Below are positions 1-8,107 of a stretch of 64,000 nt of DNA, piece after piece; the first letter of the stretch is position 1; each line of letters opens with the position of its first letter. Origin of the DNA: Celeribacter baekdonensis (lineage in GTDB: Bacteria; Pseudomonadota; Alphaproteobacteria; Rhodobacterales; Rhodobacteraceae); assembly GCF_900102315.1 (NCBI RefSeq), contig NZ_FNBL01000009.1, forward strand, positions 62,001 to 126,000, in the 5' to 3' direction. The notes beneath the pieces were generated by a model, which was given only the letters and a program-made list of their open reading frames with translations, was not told the origin of the DNA and searched no databases. A program made the translations under genes and the position numbers.

Positions 1-83
1 AAGGGGCCGATACGGATCTCGCGATGGAGTTCAATTTCGTGATCCGCAACAACGCCAAACTCGGCGCTGTTGCCGCCGAGTAA
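1..83 (+). CDS. C-terminal end of an unidentified protein, possibly an intradiol (catechol) dioxygenase
   Basis: An open frame enters from the left edge and stops at a TAA at 81-83, giving about 26 residues that end in NNAKLGAVAAE. A stretch reading MEFNFVI resembles the final beta strand of intradiol ring-cleavage dioxygenases, and the next gene is a muconate cycloisomerase type enzyme, which normally acts on the product of catechol 1,2-dioxygenase. The identification is an inference from context and from a very short fragment; the gene could equally be something else. A hairpin follows the stop within 15 bases. Confidence 0.4.
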   Translation, partial: GADTDLAMEFNFVIRNNAKLGAVAAE

Positions 84-97
84 GCACAACATTGACA

Positions 98-133
98 GGG
101 TGGAGCGCAGCGTCCCGTCGCTCCACCCCCTTT
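98..133 (+). terminator. Hairpin terminator candidate after the first gene
   Basis: A perfect 10-bp inverted repeat (GGGTGGAGCG at 98-107 and its complement at 119-128, 11-base loop) is followed by a short pyrimidine run with TTT. It lies between the partial upstream gene and the cycloisomerase gene, so it may only partly separate them. Confidence 0.45.
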
Positions 134-150
134 CTGGCGTCGGAAATGAT

Positions 151-1344
151 ATGAATACCCCCTTCTCTGCAATGCCCACAAAGACTCGCATCTCTGACGA
201 CGCAGCGACGATGGATCTGGCCCAAGCGACGGCGATCCGTTCGGTCTCTGCACGCATTATCGAGGCCCCGACCCGGCGCAAACATAAGCTTTCGAACACT
301 TCTTTGAGCCACCAAGGCTATATTTTTGTTGAGGTTGTGTTGGAGAATGGCGTTGTCGGTTTTGGAGAGGGCTCCACCTTGGGCGGGCCGCGCTGGGCCG
401 AGGAGAGTGTTGAGGCCATGAAGGCCAATATCGACACCTATCTCGCGCCCGCTCTGATCGGCCATCCCGCCTGTTTCCTTGAGGCCGCCGCCACCAAAAT
501 GGCGCAGGCCGCCAAGCGCAATTACACTGCCAAATCCGCTCTCGACATGGCCATGTTGGACGCCGTTGGTAAAACGCTGAACGTGCCCGCCCATGTCCTT
601 TTGGGCGGGGCGCAGCGTGCGTCTTTTTCCGCCATTTGGGCCTTGGCTTCTGGTGATGCAGGCCAGGAGGTCGAAGAGGCCAAGGGCATGATCGAAAAGG
701 GGTGGTTCAACCGCTTTAAAATCAAACTCGGCTTTGCTGACCCGTTGACCGATCTGGCGCGTCTGGCCGCCTTGAAAGCGGCGTTGCCCGAGGGCACGGA
801 CATGATCGCGGATGTGAATCAAGGCTGGTCGGAGGCCGATTTTATCCGTTATGTGCCACATCTTGTGGACCTTGGGGTGAGTTTGATCGAACAACCGCTT
901 CCCGCCGCCCAAATGCCTGCCATGGCGCGCATTGCCGCGCGCTCTCCGATCCCGATCATGCTGGACGAGGGCGTGTCCACCCTTGGCGAAGCCATGGACG
1001 GTTGTGGCGCAGGTGCGGGCTCAGTCCTGTCACTCAAACTGTGCAAACACGGTGGGGTGCATCAATTGAAACGGGTCGCGGGCATCGCACAGGCGGCGGG
1101 TGTTCAGCTTTACGGCGGGTGTCTTTTGGAAAGCTCCTTGGGTGCTGCGGGGCATTTGCACGCTTTCGCCACTTTGCCGAATTTGGACTGGGGCACCGAA
1201 CATTTCGGTCCGAAAATTCTGGTCGAGGATCTGTGTTCCGATGGGCTGCGCTATGAGAATTTTGAAGTGCATCTGCCGACAGGTCCGGGCCTTGGGGTCA
1301 CGCCTGACCCAGACCGTATCAATCGTTATGCCCGCAAAGACTAA
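151..1344 (+). CDS. Muconate cycloisomerase-type enzyme (enolase superfamily, MLE subgroup)
   Basis: The product (397 aa from this start) should lactonise a muconate, as CatB does in the catechol branch of the beta-ketoadipate pathway, in the cytoplasm. The enolase-superfamily catalytic set is visible: the KxK pair K190/K192 (FKIKLG), metal ligands D221 (DVNQGW), E247 (IEQPLP) and D272 (LDEG), and the distal lysine K296 (LKLCK). The N-terminal capping domain resembles CatB throughout. The start is uncertain: ATG 151 has a weak GGAA 5 bases upstream, while ATG 211 would give 377 aa, closer to the usual CatB length. It is followed 11 bases later by the SCP2-like gene and then by an alpha/beta hydrolase, forming an operon. 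No muconolactone isomerase (catC) follows, so the substrate may be a substituted muconate. Confidence 0.85.
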   Translation: MNTPFSAMPTKTRISDDAATMDLAQATAIRSVSARIIEAPTRRKHKLSNTSLSHQGYIFVEVVLENGVVGFGEGSTLGGPRWAEESVEAMKANIDTYLAPALIGHPACFLEAAATKMAQAAKRNYTAKSALDMAMLDAVGKTLNVPAHVLLGGAQRASFSAIWALASGDAGQEVEEAKGMIEKGWFNRFKIKLGFADPLTDLARLAALKAALPEGTDMIADVNQGWSEADFIRYVPHLVDLGVSLIEQPLPAAQMPAMARIAARSPIPIMLDEGVSTLGEAMDGCGAGAGSVLSLKLCKHGGVHQLKRVAGIAQAAGVQLYGGCLLESSLGAAGHLHAFATLPNLDWGTEHFGPKILVEDLCSDGLRYENFEVHLPTGPGLGVTPDPDRINRYARKD

Positions 1345-1355
1345 AGGAAGTTCCC

Positions 1356-1745
1356 ATGCAAACCGCATCGCTGCGCGTCCGTTTTGAAGAGATGGGCATG
1401 GCGCTCACGCAAAAGCCGCATCTCAAACGCCTCGGGCAGTTGTTTTCCGAGACGGTTCTGATCGAAGTCGATGATCAGCAGATCTATCTGTACTTTCATC
1501 GTGGCCTGCTTGAGCGGGTCGAAGAAGGCCCGAGCAGCAAAATCCCGTGGCGGTTTGCCTTGCGTGTGGATGGTGAGGCGCTGGATGCCTTTTGGCACCC
1601 CATGCCAGCGCCACGGTTTCACGACATTTTCGGCTTTGTCAAAACCGGTCGTGGGCGGATTGATGGCGACATTCTTGCCCTTGTCAAAAACCTGAGGTTT
1701 TTCAAAGAATTTATGGCGCTGGGCCGTCAAAAGGAGGCCGCATAA
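1356..1745 (+). CDS. Small protein resembling the SCP2 sterol-carrier fold
   Basis: The 129-aa product has no signal peptide or membrane segment. Its middle and end (about residues 35-120) read like an SCP2-type lipid-binding domain, with an acidic strand, a segment LLERVEEGPSS, and a C-terminal block GRIDGDILALVKNLR that matches the usual GD-x-x-x-AL ending of that fold. It is not muconolactone isomerase although it sits where catC often sits. Ribosome-binding sequence AAAGGAAG precedes the ATG. The stop overlaps the ATG of the hydrolase by one base (TAATG), so translation is likely coupled. The function in the pathway is unknown; the SCP2 assignment is a judgement from pattern and not certain. 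Confidence 0.6.
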   Translation: MQTASLRVRFEEMGMALTQKPHLKRLGQLFSETVLIEVDDQQIYLYFHRGLLERVEEGPSSKIPWRFALRVDGEALDAFWHPMPAPRFHDIFGFVKTGRGRIDGDILALVKNLRFFKEFMALGRQKEAA

Positions 1746-2581
1746 TGGCGCTTGAACAGATCATTGGCCGCTATGTGACGATTGAGGTCCAAGGCCGCAA
1801 AAACCGCATCTATTTTGAAGAAGCGGGCAGCGGGCAGCCGGTCCTGTGTTTCCACACAGCGGGCGCAGACAGCCGCCAGTGGCGGCATATCCTGAACGAT
1901 CCCGAGTTGACCAAAGCCTATCGTTTCATCGCACCGGACATGCCGTGGCATGGCAAATCTTTGCCGCCTGAGGGGTTTCATGAGGAAGAATACCTTTTGA
2001 CCACCGAAGCCTATATGGAAACAGTGCTCAAACTGGTGAAGGCGCTCAATCTGGAGAATCCGATCTATGCCGGATGTTCCATGGGCGGTCGGATCGCGCT
2101 GCAACTGGCGCTTAAGACGCCGGACCCGTTCAAAGGTTTTATTGCGATCGAGGCCTCGGATTTTCAACCGGCGTGGTATGACATCGACTGGTTCCACCGC
2201 CCGGACGCCCATGGCGGCGAAATGGGTGCGGCTTTGGTCAGTGCCAATATCGCGCCGCAATCCCCGGAGGCCGAGCGTTGGAACACCCAATGGATGTTTA
2301 TGCAATCTGGCCCCGGCGTGTTTCGCGGGGATTTGAGTTTTTACACCCAAGATGACAGTCTCGTCGGGCAACTTGGCCGCATTGACACAGGCGCACGCCC
2401 TGTGCATCTCATGGTGGGCACATATGATATGACCTGTACCCCAGAGGATGCCAAACGCACCGCCGATGCCATTCCCGGTGCCAGCCTTGCCGTGATGGAT
2501 GGGATCGGGCATTTTCCGATGAGCGAAAACCCCGATGTATTCCGGCCCTATTTTGTCGATGCCCTCGCAAAAATGGGGTGA
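1745..2581 (+). CDS. Alpha/beta hydrolase, possible enol-lactone or ester hydrolase
   Basis: The 278-aa product is a classical single-domain alpha/beta hydrolase. The nucleophile elbow is GCSMGG with Ser112, the acid is likely Asp228 (GTYDMTC) and the catalytic histidine is His256 (GIGHFP). An oxyanion-side motif FHTAGADSRQW lies near residue 35, replacing the usual HG. No signal peptide is seen, so it is cytoplasmic. It is the third gene of the cycloisomerase operon, with one-base overlap to its upstream neighbour, so a role in opening the lactone produced by the cycloisomerase (as CatD/PcaD does) is plausible. Sequence alone does not fix the substrate; other carboxylic ester or C-C bond hydrolases of this superfamily look similar. 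Confidence 0.8.
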   Translation: MALEQIIGRYVTIEVQGRKNRIYFEEAGSGQPVLCFHTAGADSRQWRHILNDPELTKAYRFIAPDMPWHGKSLPPEGFHEEEYLLTTEAYMETVLKLVKALNLENPIYAGCSMGGRIALQLALKTPDPFKGFIAIEASDFQPAWYDIDWFHRPDAHGGEMGAALVSANIAPQSPEAERWNTQWMFMQSGPGVFRGDLSFYTQDDSLVGQLGRIDTGARPVHLMVGTYDMTCTPEDAKRTADAIPGASLAVMDGIGHFPMSENPDVFRPYFVDALAKMG

Positions 2582-2615
2582 ATGCGTAAAAACCGGGTGA
2601 TGAAAAAGGGGCTGG

Positions 2616-2629
2616 GGAGGGCCACTTTG
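2616..2629 (+). promoter_or_regulatory. Shine-Dalgarno site selecting a TTG start for the LysR gene
   Basis: GGAGG at 2616-2620 lies 6 bases before TTG 2627-2629. The in-frame upstream ATGs at 2582 and 2600 have no comparable site and would add a tail not typical of LysR proteins. From the TTG the protein begins MEFKRLKYFIAVAEE, a standard LysR N-terminus. Confidence 0.65.
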
Positions 2630-3520
2630 GAATTCAAACGTCTGAAATATTTTATTGCCGTGGCCGAGGAATTGCATTTCGGCCGCGCAGCGGCGCGTTT
2701 GGAAATGGCCCAGCCACCCTTGTCGCGCCAAATCGCGACGCTTGAAAAAGAGATCGGCGCACAATTGTTTGATCGCGCCCGCAGCCAAATCCGGCTCACC
2801 GAGGCGGGTGCGGTTTTGTTGGATCGGGCGCGCGATATTTTGGACGATCTCGACAGCGCCTACCGTGAAGTGGAACTCATCGGGCGCGGCGGTGCGGGGC
2901 GGTTGCGCGTGGCCTTTGTTGGCTCGGCGACCCATGGGGTCCTGCCGTCGTTGATCAAATCCTATCGCTCGCATTACCCGCATGTCGATCTGTCGCTCAG
3001 CTCGATGAACAACGCCGAATTGGAACGCGGTCTGATCCAGCGCGATATCGACATCGCGGTGGCGCGGCCAAACCTTCAAGGTGATGAATTCCGCTCCATG
3101 GCTTTGCATCACGAGCCGCTCATTCTTGCCCTGCCCGACAACTCAGCCCTTGCCGGTCAGAGCCTGCCGATCAAGCTGGCGGATTTGGATAAAGAGACCT
3201 TTGTGCTCTACCCGCGACGCCCGCGCCCCTCGTTTGCCGATCATATTTTGAAGGTCTGTGAGGGCGAAGGCTTTACACCTGTGGATCAGATCTTTGCCCA
3301 AGATTACCAAACCGCCATTTCGCTTGTCTCAGTTGGGGTCGGCTTGGCGATGGTGCCCAAATCGGTGTCAAATTCGCCACGAGCGGGGGTGTTGTACCGC
3401 TCTTATGAAGGCAACAATCCCGGCACCTCTTTGACGGTGCATGCCCGGCGCGACAATCGCAAGCCGCAGGTCCTCCAATTCTTTGACATCATTGAAAAAT
3501 ACACCCGAAAACGCACCTGA
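2627..3520 (+). CDS. LysR-family transcriptional regulator, BenM/CatM/CatR-like
   Basis: The 297-aa product has the LysR winged helix-turn-helix at residues 1-60 (FGRAAARLEMAQPPLSRQI) followed by a two-lobed effector-binding domain to the C-terminus. Its start, MEFKRLKYF, and overall length resemble BenM/CatM regulators that sense muconate and activate catechol genes. It is encoded downstream of the cycloisomerase operon in the same direction, 45 bases after the hydrolase stop, rather than divergently as catR usually is, so autoregulation with the operon is possible. I use a TTG start because of the GGAGG site; an ATG at 2600 or 2582 is the alternative. A palindromic terminator-like element follows. 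Confidence 0.88.
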   Translation: MEFKRLKYFIAVAEELHFGRAAARLEMAQPPLSRQIATLEKEIGAQLFDRARSQIRLTEAGAVLLDRARDILDDLDSAYREVELIGRGGAGRLRVAFVGSATHGVLPSLIKSYRSHYPHVDLSLSSMNNAELERGLIQRDIDIAVARPNLQGDEFRSMALHHEPLILALPDNSALAGQSLPIKLADLDKETFVLYPRRPRPSFADHILKVCEGEGFTPVDQIFAQDYQTAISLVSVGVGLAMVPKSVSNSPRAGVLYRSYEGNNPGTSLTVHARRDNRKPQVLQFFDIIEKYTRKRT

Positions 3521-3543
3521 TTTGATGACAAAAGGGCCTCGCC

Positions 3544-3592
3544 AAAGTGTTTCGCCATAAACCTGAATCACGGGTTTATGGCGGAACGCTTT
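3544..3592. repeat. Palindromic repeat, copy 1, between convergent genes
   Basis: Two 20-base arms (3544-3563 and 3573-3592, two mismatches) enclose the 9-base loop TGAATCACG. The 17-bp core arm GCGTTCCGCCATAAACC and the loop recur at 61408-61450 in the opposite orientation. It lies between the convergent LysR gene and the ABC binding-protein gene, 23 bases after one stop and 21 bases from the other, so it probably serves as a bidirectional terminator as well as being a REP-like dispersed element. Confidence 0.85.
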
Positions 3593-3613
3593 AAACAGGG
3601 AGGCCCCCTGTCT

Positions 3614-4891
3614 TTAGCCGATCGGACGCATTTGTGCGCTCAGCGGGATGTCCGGCGCGTTGGTGTTGTCGACGATGTCGAGCACCGGTTTGCCATCGCG
3701 CACCGACCATTGGCCGCCAACCAGCGGCGTTTTTGCAATGTTCGGCACAGGGCCCGCACCAAAGTTGATCATGCCGGTGATTGTGTTCAGAGAGGTGGCA
3801 CGGATCGCTGCGGCGATGCTGTCGGGGTCGGTGGGGTCCTCGGTCCGGGATAACGCATCCAAAGCCACCTCAAACAGCGAGTGTTTAAAACCAAGCGGCA
3901 TGGTCCAGAGGTTGCCGGTCTCGGCCTCATAAGCGCTGGCAAGATCGGCCGAACTTTGCCCGGTCAGCGAAGAGTTGAAGGGGTGATGCGGCGACCACCA
4001 CACTTCGACCGAAAGCCCGTCTGCACGGGGACCAAGGGCGGCCATGGCCTGAGGAAATTCGCTGGCCTTGGCGACATTGATGACCTTGGGCGCAAAGCCT
4101 TGCTGCGCCGATTGACTGAGGAACGTGGTGAAATCTGGCGGGATCACGACGCCGGTGACGATCTCGACCCCCGCGGCTTTGAAGGCTGAAATCTGTGCCG
4201 AGAAATCGTCGGTCATGGACTGAAACCGGCCGGTGTCGACCAAGGAATAGCCTTTGTCCGCCATCGGTTTGGGGAAGCCAACCGCAGGGTCGCCCCAGGC
4301 ATTGCCGTCCGGGTCATTGGGCCAAAGTGCACCGACCACCTTATTGGTGGCGACTTGATCCCATTGCGACATGAACGTGCTGATCACGTCTTCAAGGCCC
4401 CAGAAATAGTGGAACGTGTAATCAAACCCCTTGGCCGGATCGCCCTGACGGCCAAAGAAATGCGGTTGCCATGGCGTGTCATTGCTAATGCAAGGCACAC
4501 CGTTCAACTCGGCCTGATCCGCCACCGGGTTGGTCGTGTCCGGCGTCGATGTGGCCAAGAGCATGTCTACCTCATCGTTGAGGATCAATTCCTGAGCAAC
4601 GGAAGAGGCGCGGTTGGAGTTGGATTGACTGTCTTTCAGGATGATTTCGACCGGATGTTTGGTGCCTTGGATCATCACGCTGTCGCCGATTTGGGCGCGC
4701 ACGGCGTCGATCACAAATTGCGTTGGCTCGGCAAAAATCGCAAGCGGTCCGGTCACGGGCTGAACAAGACCAAGTTTGATGGTTTTGGTTTTGGCGAGTG
4801 CAGGCAAGGGAAATTGCGACAGCGCGGCACCGGAGGCCACCGCCCCCACGCCGCGCAAAAAGCCACGGCGGTTCACTGGTGTAGGTTTCAT
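3614..4891 (-). CDS. ABC transporter substrate-binding protein, branched-chain amino acid (LivK) type, Tat-exported
   Basis: The 425-aa product begins with a twin-arginine signal (NRRGFLRG at about residues 7-14, then a hydrophobic stretch ending ALA) and continues as a type I periplasmic binding protein of the Peripla_BP_6 family (KLGLVQPVTGPLA, DSQSNSNRASSVAQE). A good GGAGGAG site precedes ATG 4891; an upstream in-frame extension is not needed. Such proteins deliver amino acids, amides or aromatic acids to LivFGHM permeases. No permease or ATPase gene is adjacent, so it is an orphan in this window. It is divergent from the TRAP operon across 291 bases and convergent with the LysR gene. Position between two aromatic catabolism operons suggests an aromatic ligand, which is inference. 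Confidence 0.85.
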   Translation of the reverse strand: MKPTPVNRRGFLRGVGAVASGAALSQFPLPALAKTKTIKLGLVQPVTGPLAIFAEPTQFVIDAVRAQIGDSVMIQGTKHPVEIILKDSQSNSNRASSVAQELILNDEVDMLLATSTPDTTNPVADQAELNGVPCISNDTPWQPHFFGRQGDPAKGFDYTFHYFWGLEDVISTFMSQWDQVATNKVVGALWPNDPDGNAWGDPAVGFPKPMADKGYSLVDTGRFQSMTDDFSAQISAFKAAGVEIVTGVVIPPDFTTFLSQSAQQGFAPKVINVAKASEFPQAMAALGPRADGLSVEVWWSPHHPFNSSLTGQSSADLASAYEAETGNLWTMPLGFKHSLFEVALDALSRTEDPTDPDSIAAAIRATSLNTITGMINFGAGPVPNIAKTPLVGGQWSVRDGKPVLDIVDNTNAPDIPLSAQMRPIG

Positions 4892-5182
4892 TTTTTCTCC
4901 TCCCATAGAGTGGTTGGAGTATCCCCCGTGGCGTGCGATGTGCCTATGCTGTGGCCAGTATTGGATGATACGGGCGGTGACAGGCCCTTGTTTGAGTTGG
5001 CTTGGATCTGTCCGCTTGGCGGACACCTCTTCGGTGAGCCTGTTTTCCCACATCCGCGCGCCATATAGTTTTTGATGACTTAGCGTTGGGAGGAACGCCA
5101 TGGAAACGCACAGGTTTCCCTTTGCGCGACAGCGCGGGGGGCGGGTTTTTGCTGCGCATAAAAGCTCTGAAGGGCGCGCGGC

Positions 5183-5668
5183 ATGATCAACGGAAAATAT
5201 AAAAAACGCATATCAAATACCTTCTTGGCTGCCGCTGCATCCTGCTTTCTGTTTGGAGCCGGGGTGACCGTGATGGATGTGATTTTGCGGGCGGTTGCGG
5301 GTATGAATGTGCCCGCCGCCATTGAACTGACATCCCTGTCCATTGGTTTGGGTGCGCTGTTGTCGATGCCGGTCTGTTACGCGAAACGGACCCATGTGAC
5401 GGCTAAGCTCTTGTCCGAATTGTCGCCAAACCGCTTCACCCGGCCTTTGGGCATTTTCGGCAGCATCGCCTCGCTGATCTTTGCCGGGCTTTTGTTTTGG
5501 ATTTTGGCCGAAAACACCCTGTCCAAACTTGGCTCACCCGAAACCACCGCCGATTTGGGCGTGCCGGTGTCGATGGCGCTGATGGTGGTGACGCTCACCC
5601 TCTTGGCCGCTCTTGTCGCCGCGCTGGCGGCGGTTTGGTTCTCCCTGAAAAATGAGAAGGATTGGTGA
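5183..5668 (+). CDS. dctQ: TRAP transporter small membrane subunit (DctQ family)
   Basis: The 161-aa product has four hydrophobic segments (about residues 13-35, 45-65, 87-110, 128-152), as expected for DctQ, the 4-TM component of a tripartite ATP-independent periplasmic transporter. It is the first gene of a dctQ-dctM-dctP set, the stop overlapping the next ATG by one base (TGATG at 5666-5670). The TRAP system uses a sodium or proton gradient to import organic acids captured by DctP. The downstream aromatic ring-cleavage genes suggest that an aromatic or aryl-alkanoic acid is the cargo. Upstream is a 291-base divergent spacer in which I see no convincing operator. Confidence 0.88.
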   Translation: MINGKYKKRISNTFLAAAASCFLFGAGVTVMDVILRAVAGMNVPAAIELTSLSIGLGALLSMPVCYAKRTHVTAKLLSELSPNRFTRPLGIFGSIASLIFAGLLFWILAENTLSKLGSPETTADLGVPVSMALMVVTLTLLAALVAALAAVWFSLKNEKDW

Positions 5669-6969
5669 TGAGTGGGATGCTTTTGGGTGGCATGGGGTTC
5701 TTTGCCGCAATCGTGATGATCTTTCTCGAAGTGCCGGTTGCTGTCGCCCTTGGTCTTGTCGGTGTGCTGGGATCGGCGATGATCATCGGGTTGCCCGGTG
5801 CCATGGCGATTGGCGCGACGACCACCTGGGACAGTCTGACGAATTACACGCTGACCATGTTGCCGCTGTTTGTGATGATGGGCAATTTGGCCGCGCGCAG
5901 TGGCTTGTCCACGAAGCTCTATCACTCCATGTCCGTGCTGATCGGCCACCGTCGTGGCGGGTTGGCACTGGCAACGATTGGTGCGTCGGCGGGGTTTGGG
6001 ATGATCTCTGGGTCGTCCTTGGCCACCACCGCAACCATGGGCCGGATCGCTTTGCCTGAAATGAAAGCTGCCGGATATTCGCGCTCGCTCTCCGCCGGGT
6101 CGGTGGCTGCGGGGGGCACACTTGGCATTCTGATCCCGCCGTCAACGGTCTTGGTGATCTATGCTTTCATCGCCGAGCAATCCATTCGTGATCTGCTTTT
6201 GGCCACGGCCGGACCGATCTTTTTGGCGGTCCTGTTGTACTGTCTGGCGATCTGGGTGCCGATCTGGATGGGATGGTCTGTGGCGCCACAGCGGGTGCGC
6301 GCCGAAGGGTCGGAGCGGCGCAGCGCGATCAAGGAATTGCTACCTCCGGTTGGCATTTTTGGTCTGATCATGGGTGGGCTTTATTCCGGCGTGTTCACCG
6401 CCAATGAAACCGCCGCCATTGGGGCCGCCGTGGTTCTGGCCTATGGGTTGCTCGCCCGGCGCTTGTCCTTTGAGGGCTTTATGTCCGCGATCATGGACAC
6501 GGCGATGACCTGTGGCGCGCTCTATCTGGTGTTGATCGGCGCGAATCTGTTTAACTTTTTCCTCGCCCTCTCTGGCCTGCCATTTTCCCTCACCGGGTTG
6601 TTTTCCGGCATCTTGGATCAACCGCTTTTGGTGATCTTGTTGATGCTGGCGATCTATCTGATCTTGGGCACGTTGATGGACAGTCTCGCGATGTTGTTGC
6701 TCACCGTGCCACTGTTCGTGCCGGTGGCGCAGGCAGCGGGGATCGACCTTGTGTGGTTCGGGATTTTCGCTGTGATGGTGGTGGAAATGGGGCTGATTAC
6801 CCCGCCCGTCGGCATGAATCTTTTTGTCCTTAAAACCGTCGCACCGGACGTCAAGCTCACCGAACTTTGGAAAGGGGCGGCCCCTTTTGTCATCGCCGAT
6901 TTCATTCGCGTGGGGATCATTATCGCTCTGCCCGCGCTTGTCATTTGGCTGCCCTACCATGCGATCTGA
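5668..6969 (+). CDS. dctM: TRAP transporter large membrane subunit (DctM family)
   Basis: The 433-aa product is the channel-forming 12-TM subunit of a TRAP transporter of the ion-transporter superfamily. Family features include the loop GNLAARSGLSTKLY, the glycine-rich SGSSLATTATMGRIALPEM segment and the repeat ILIPPSTVLVIYA in the first half, with a matching LITPPVGMNLFVLK in the second half. Start ATG 5668 overlaps the dctQ stop and has AAGG 7 bases before it; GTG and TTG codons just upstream are less likely. It is followed after 21 bases by dctP. Confidence 0.92.
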   Translation: MSGMLLGGMGFFAAIVMIFLEVPVAVALGLVGVLGSAMIIGLPGAMAIGATTTWDSLTNYTLTMLPLFVMMGNLAARSGLSTKLYHSMSVLIGHRRGGLALATIGASAGFGMISGSSLATTATMGRIALPEMKAAGYSRSLSAGSVAAGGTLGILIPPSTVLVIYAFIAEQSIRDLLLATAGPIFLAVLLYCLAIWVPIWMGWSVAPQRVRAEGSERRSAIKELLPPVGIFGLIMGGLYSGVFTANETAAIGAAVVLAYGLLARRLSFEGFMSAIMDTAMTCGALYLVLIGANLFNFFLALSGLPFSLTGLFSGILDQPLLVILLMLAIYLILGTLMDSLAMLLLTVPLFVPVAQAAGIDLVWFGIFAVMVVEMGLITPPVGMNLFVLKTVAPDVKLTELWKGAAPFVIADFIRVGIIIALPALVIWLPYHAI

Positions 6970-6990
6970 TCAGAAAAACGGGAGGAAACT

Positions 6991-8001
6991 ATGATCAAAA
7001 CTCTATTCAAAGCCACCACTGTGGCGCTTGCCTTGGGCGTGTCTTTTGCTGCGTCTATGGCAGAGGCGCGCGAAATGCGCGTGTCGTCTTTTGAGCCTGC
7101 ACAGGGGTTCTATTCGTCGAAAGTGCTGCAAGCCTGGATCGACGAGGTGAACCCGAAGCTGTCCAAAGGCGCGTCCTTCAAACTCTACCCCGGCTCCATC
7201 CTTGGCGCACCGCCCGCACAGGCGGAATTGGTCAAAGCGGGCGTGGCCGATGTGGCGCTGGTTGTGCCGACCTATACACCGGGTCTGTTTCCGATGACGG
7301 GCGTGGTCGAAGTTCCGGGTTTGGTGGCAACCTCCACTCAAGGCACCGAGATCCTCAACACGCTGGCCGAGGACGGTGCGTTGAACGCAGAATATGCCGA
7401 TTACAAAGTGATCGCCCTGTTCACCACGCCGGGCTACCGCTTTTTCATGACGGACGCACCCGCTGATGCCCCCGCCGATCTCAACGGTTTGAAACTGCGC
7501 ACCCCATCGAAATTTGGTTCGACCTTGTTTGATCTTCTGGGCGCGTCGGGCGTGTCTATTCCGGCACCGCAGGTCTATGAGAACCTCGAACGCGGTGTGG
7601 TGTCTGGCGCGGTTTGGGTGATGGATGCCTATCGCACCTTCCGCCTCAATGAAGTGGCCCCCTATATCACCACCACGCGCTTCACCTCCTCGCCCATGGC
7701 CGTTTTGATGAACAAACGCACCTATGAGGGCCTGTCGGACGCGGACAAAGCCGTGCTGGACGAGATGTCCGGTCGCGCCACGGCCGAATGGATCGCCTCT
7801 GTTGTCGATCAAACCGATGCCGAGGTCGAAGCGGCGCTTCGTGCGGCGGGTGAAGTGACCTTTGTTGAACTGGATGAGGCAGGTCATGCGGCATGGGATG
7901 CGGCATTGGCGGAGGCTCCGGCCAAATGGGTGGCCGAGCAGGCTGACCCGGACGTGGCCGAAACCGTGCTGACGCGTGCGCGCGAGGTCTCTGCACGCTG
8001 A
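6991..8001 (+). CDS. dctP: TRAP transporter solute-binding protein (DctP family)
   Basis: The 336-aa product carries a Sec signal peptide (lysine-rich start, hydrophobic core, cleavage likely after SMAEA near residue 26) and a DctP-type binding domain with the characteristic LKLRTPSKF segment, in which the arginine normally pairs with the carboxylate of the ligand, and the later GAVWVMDAYRTFRLNE block. It is periplasmic and delivers substrate to DctQM. GGGAGGAAACT precedes the ATG. A stable hairpin follows the stop, so dctP transcripts may be partly separated from the dioxygenase gene that comes next. Confidence 0.92.
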   Translation: MIKTLFKATTVALALGVSFAASMAEAREMRVSSFEPAQGFYSSKVLQAWIDEVNPKLSKGASFKLYPGSILGAPPAQAELVKAGVADVALVVPTYTPGLFPMTGVVEVPGLVATSTQGTEILNTLAEDGALNAEYADYKVIALFTTPGYRFFMTDAPADAPADLNGLKLRTPSKFGSTLFDLLGASGVSIPAPQVYENLERGVVSGAVWVMDAYRTFRLNEVAPYITTTRFTSSPMAVLMNKRTYEGLSDADKAVLDEMSGRATAEWIASVVDQTDAEVEAALRAAGEVTFVELDEAGHAAWDAALAEAPAKWVAEQADPDVAETVLTRAREVSAR

Positions 8002-8006
8002 TCTTC

Positions 8007-8039
8007 TCTCCGTCTGTCCACACTGCGGACGGGCGGAGA
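8007..8039 (+). terminator. Stem-loop after dctP, possible attenuator
   Basis: Arms TCTCCGTCTGTCC (8007-8019) and GGACGGGCGGAGA (8027-8039) pair over 13 positions when two G-U pairs are allowed, with a 7-base loop. No T run follows, so it may stabilise the 3-prime end of the transporter mRNA rather than terminate fully. Confidence 0.45.
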
Positions 8040-8107
8040 TGACGCCTCGGGATTGGGTCGTTTGGCCTGTAAAATGAGGCATTCCTGAACAAATGATGGA
8101 GAACACC

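Noticed and set aside
3530-3620. CRISPR-like repeat at the palindrome before the ABC binding protein
   Set aside because: Only one copy here and one 58 kb away; no spacers or array spacing.
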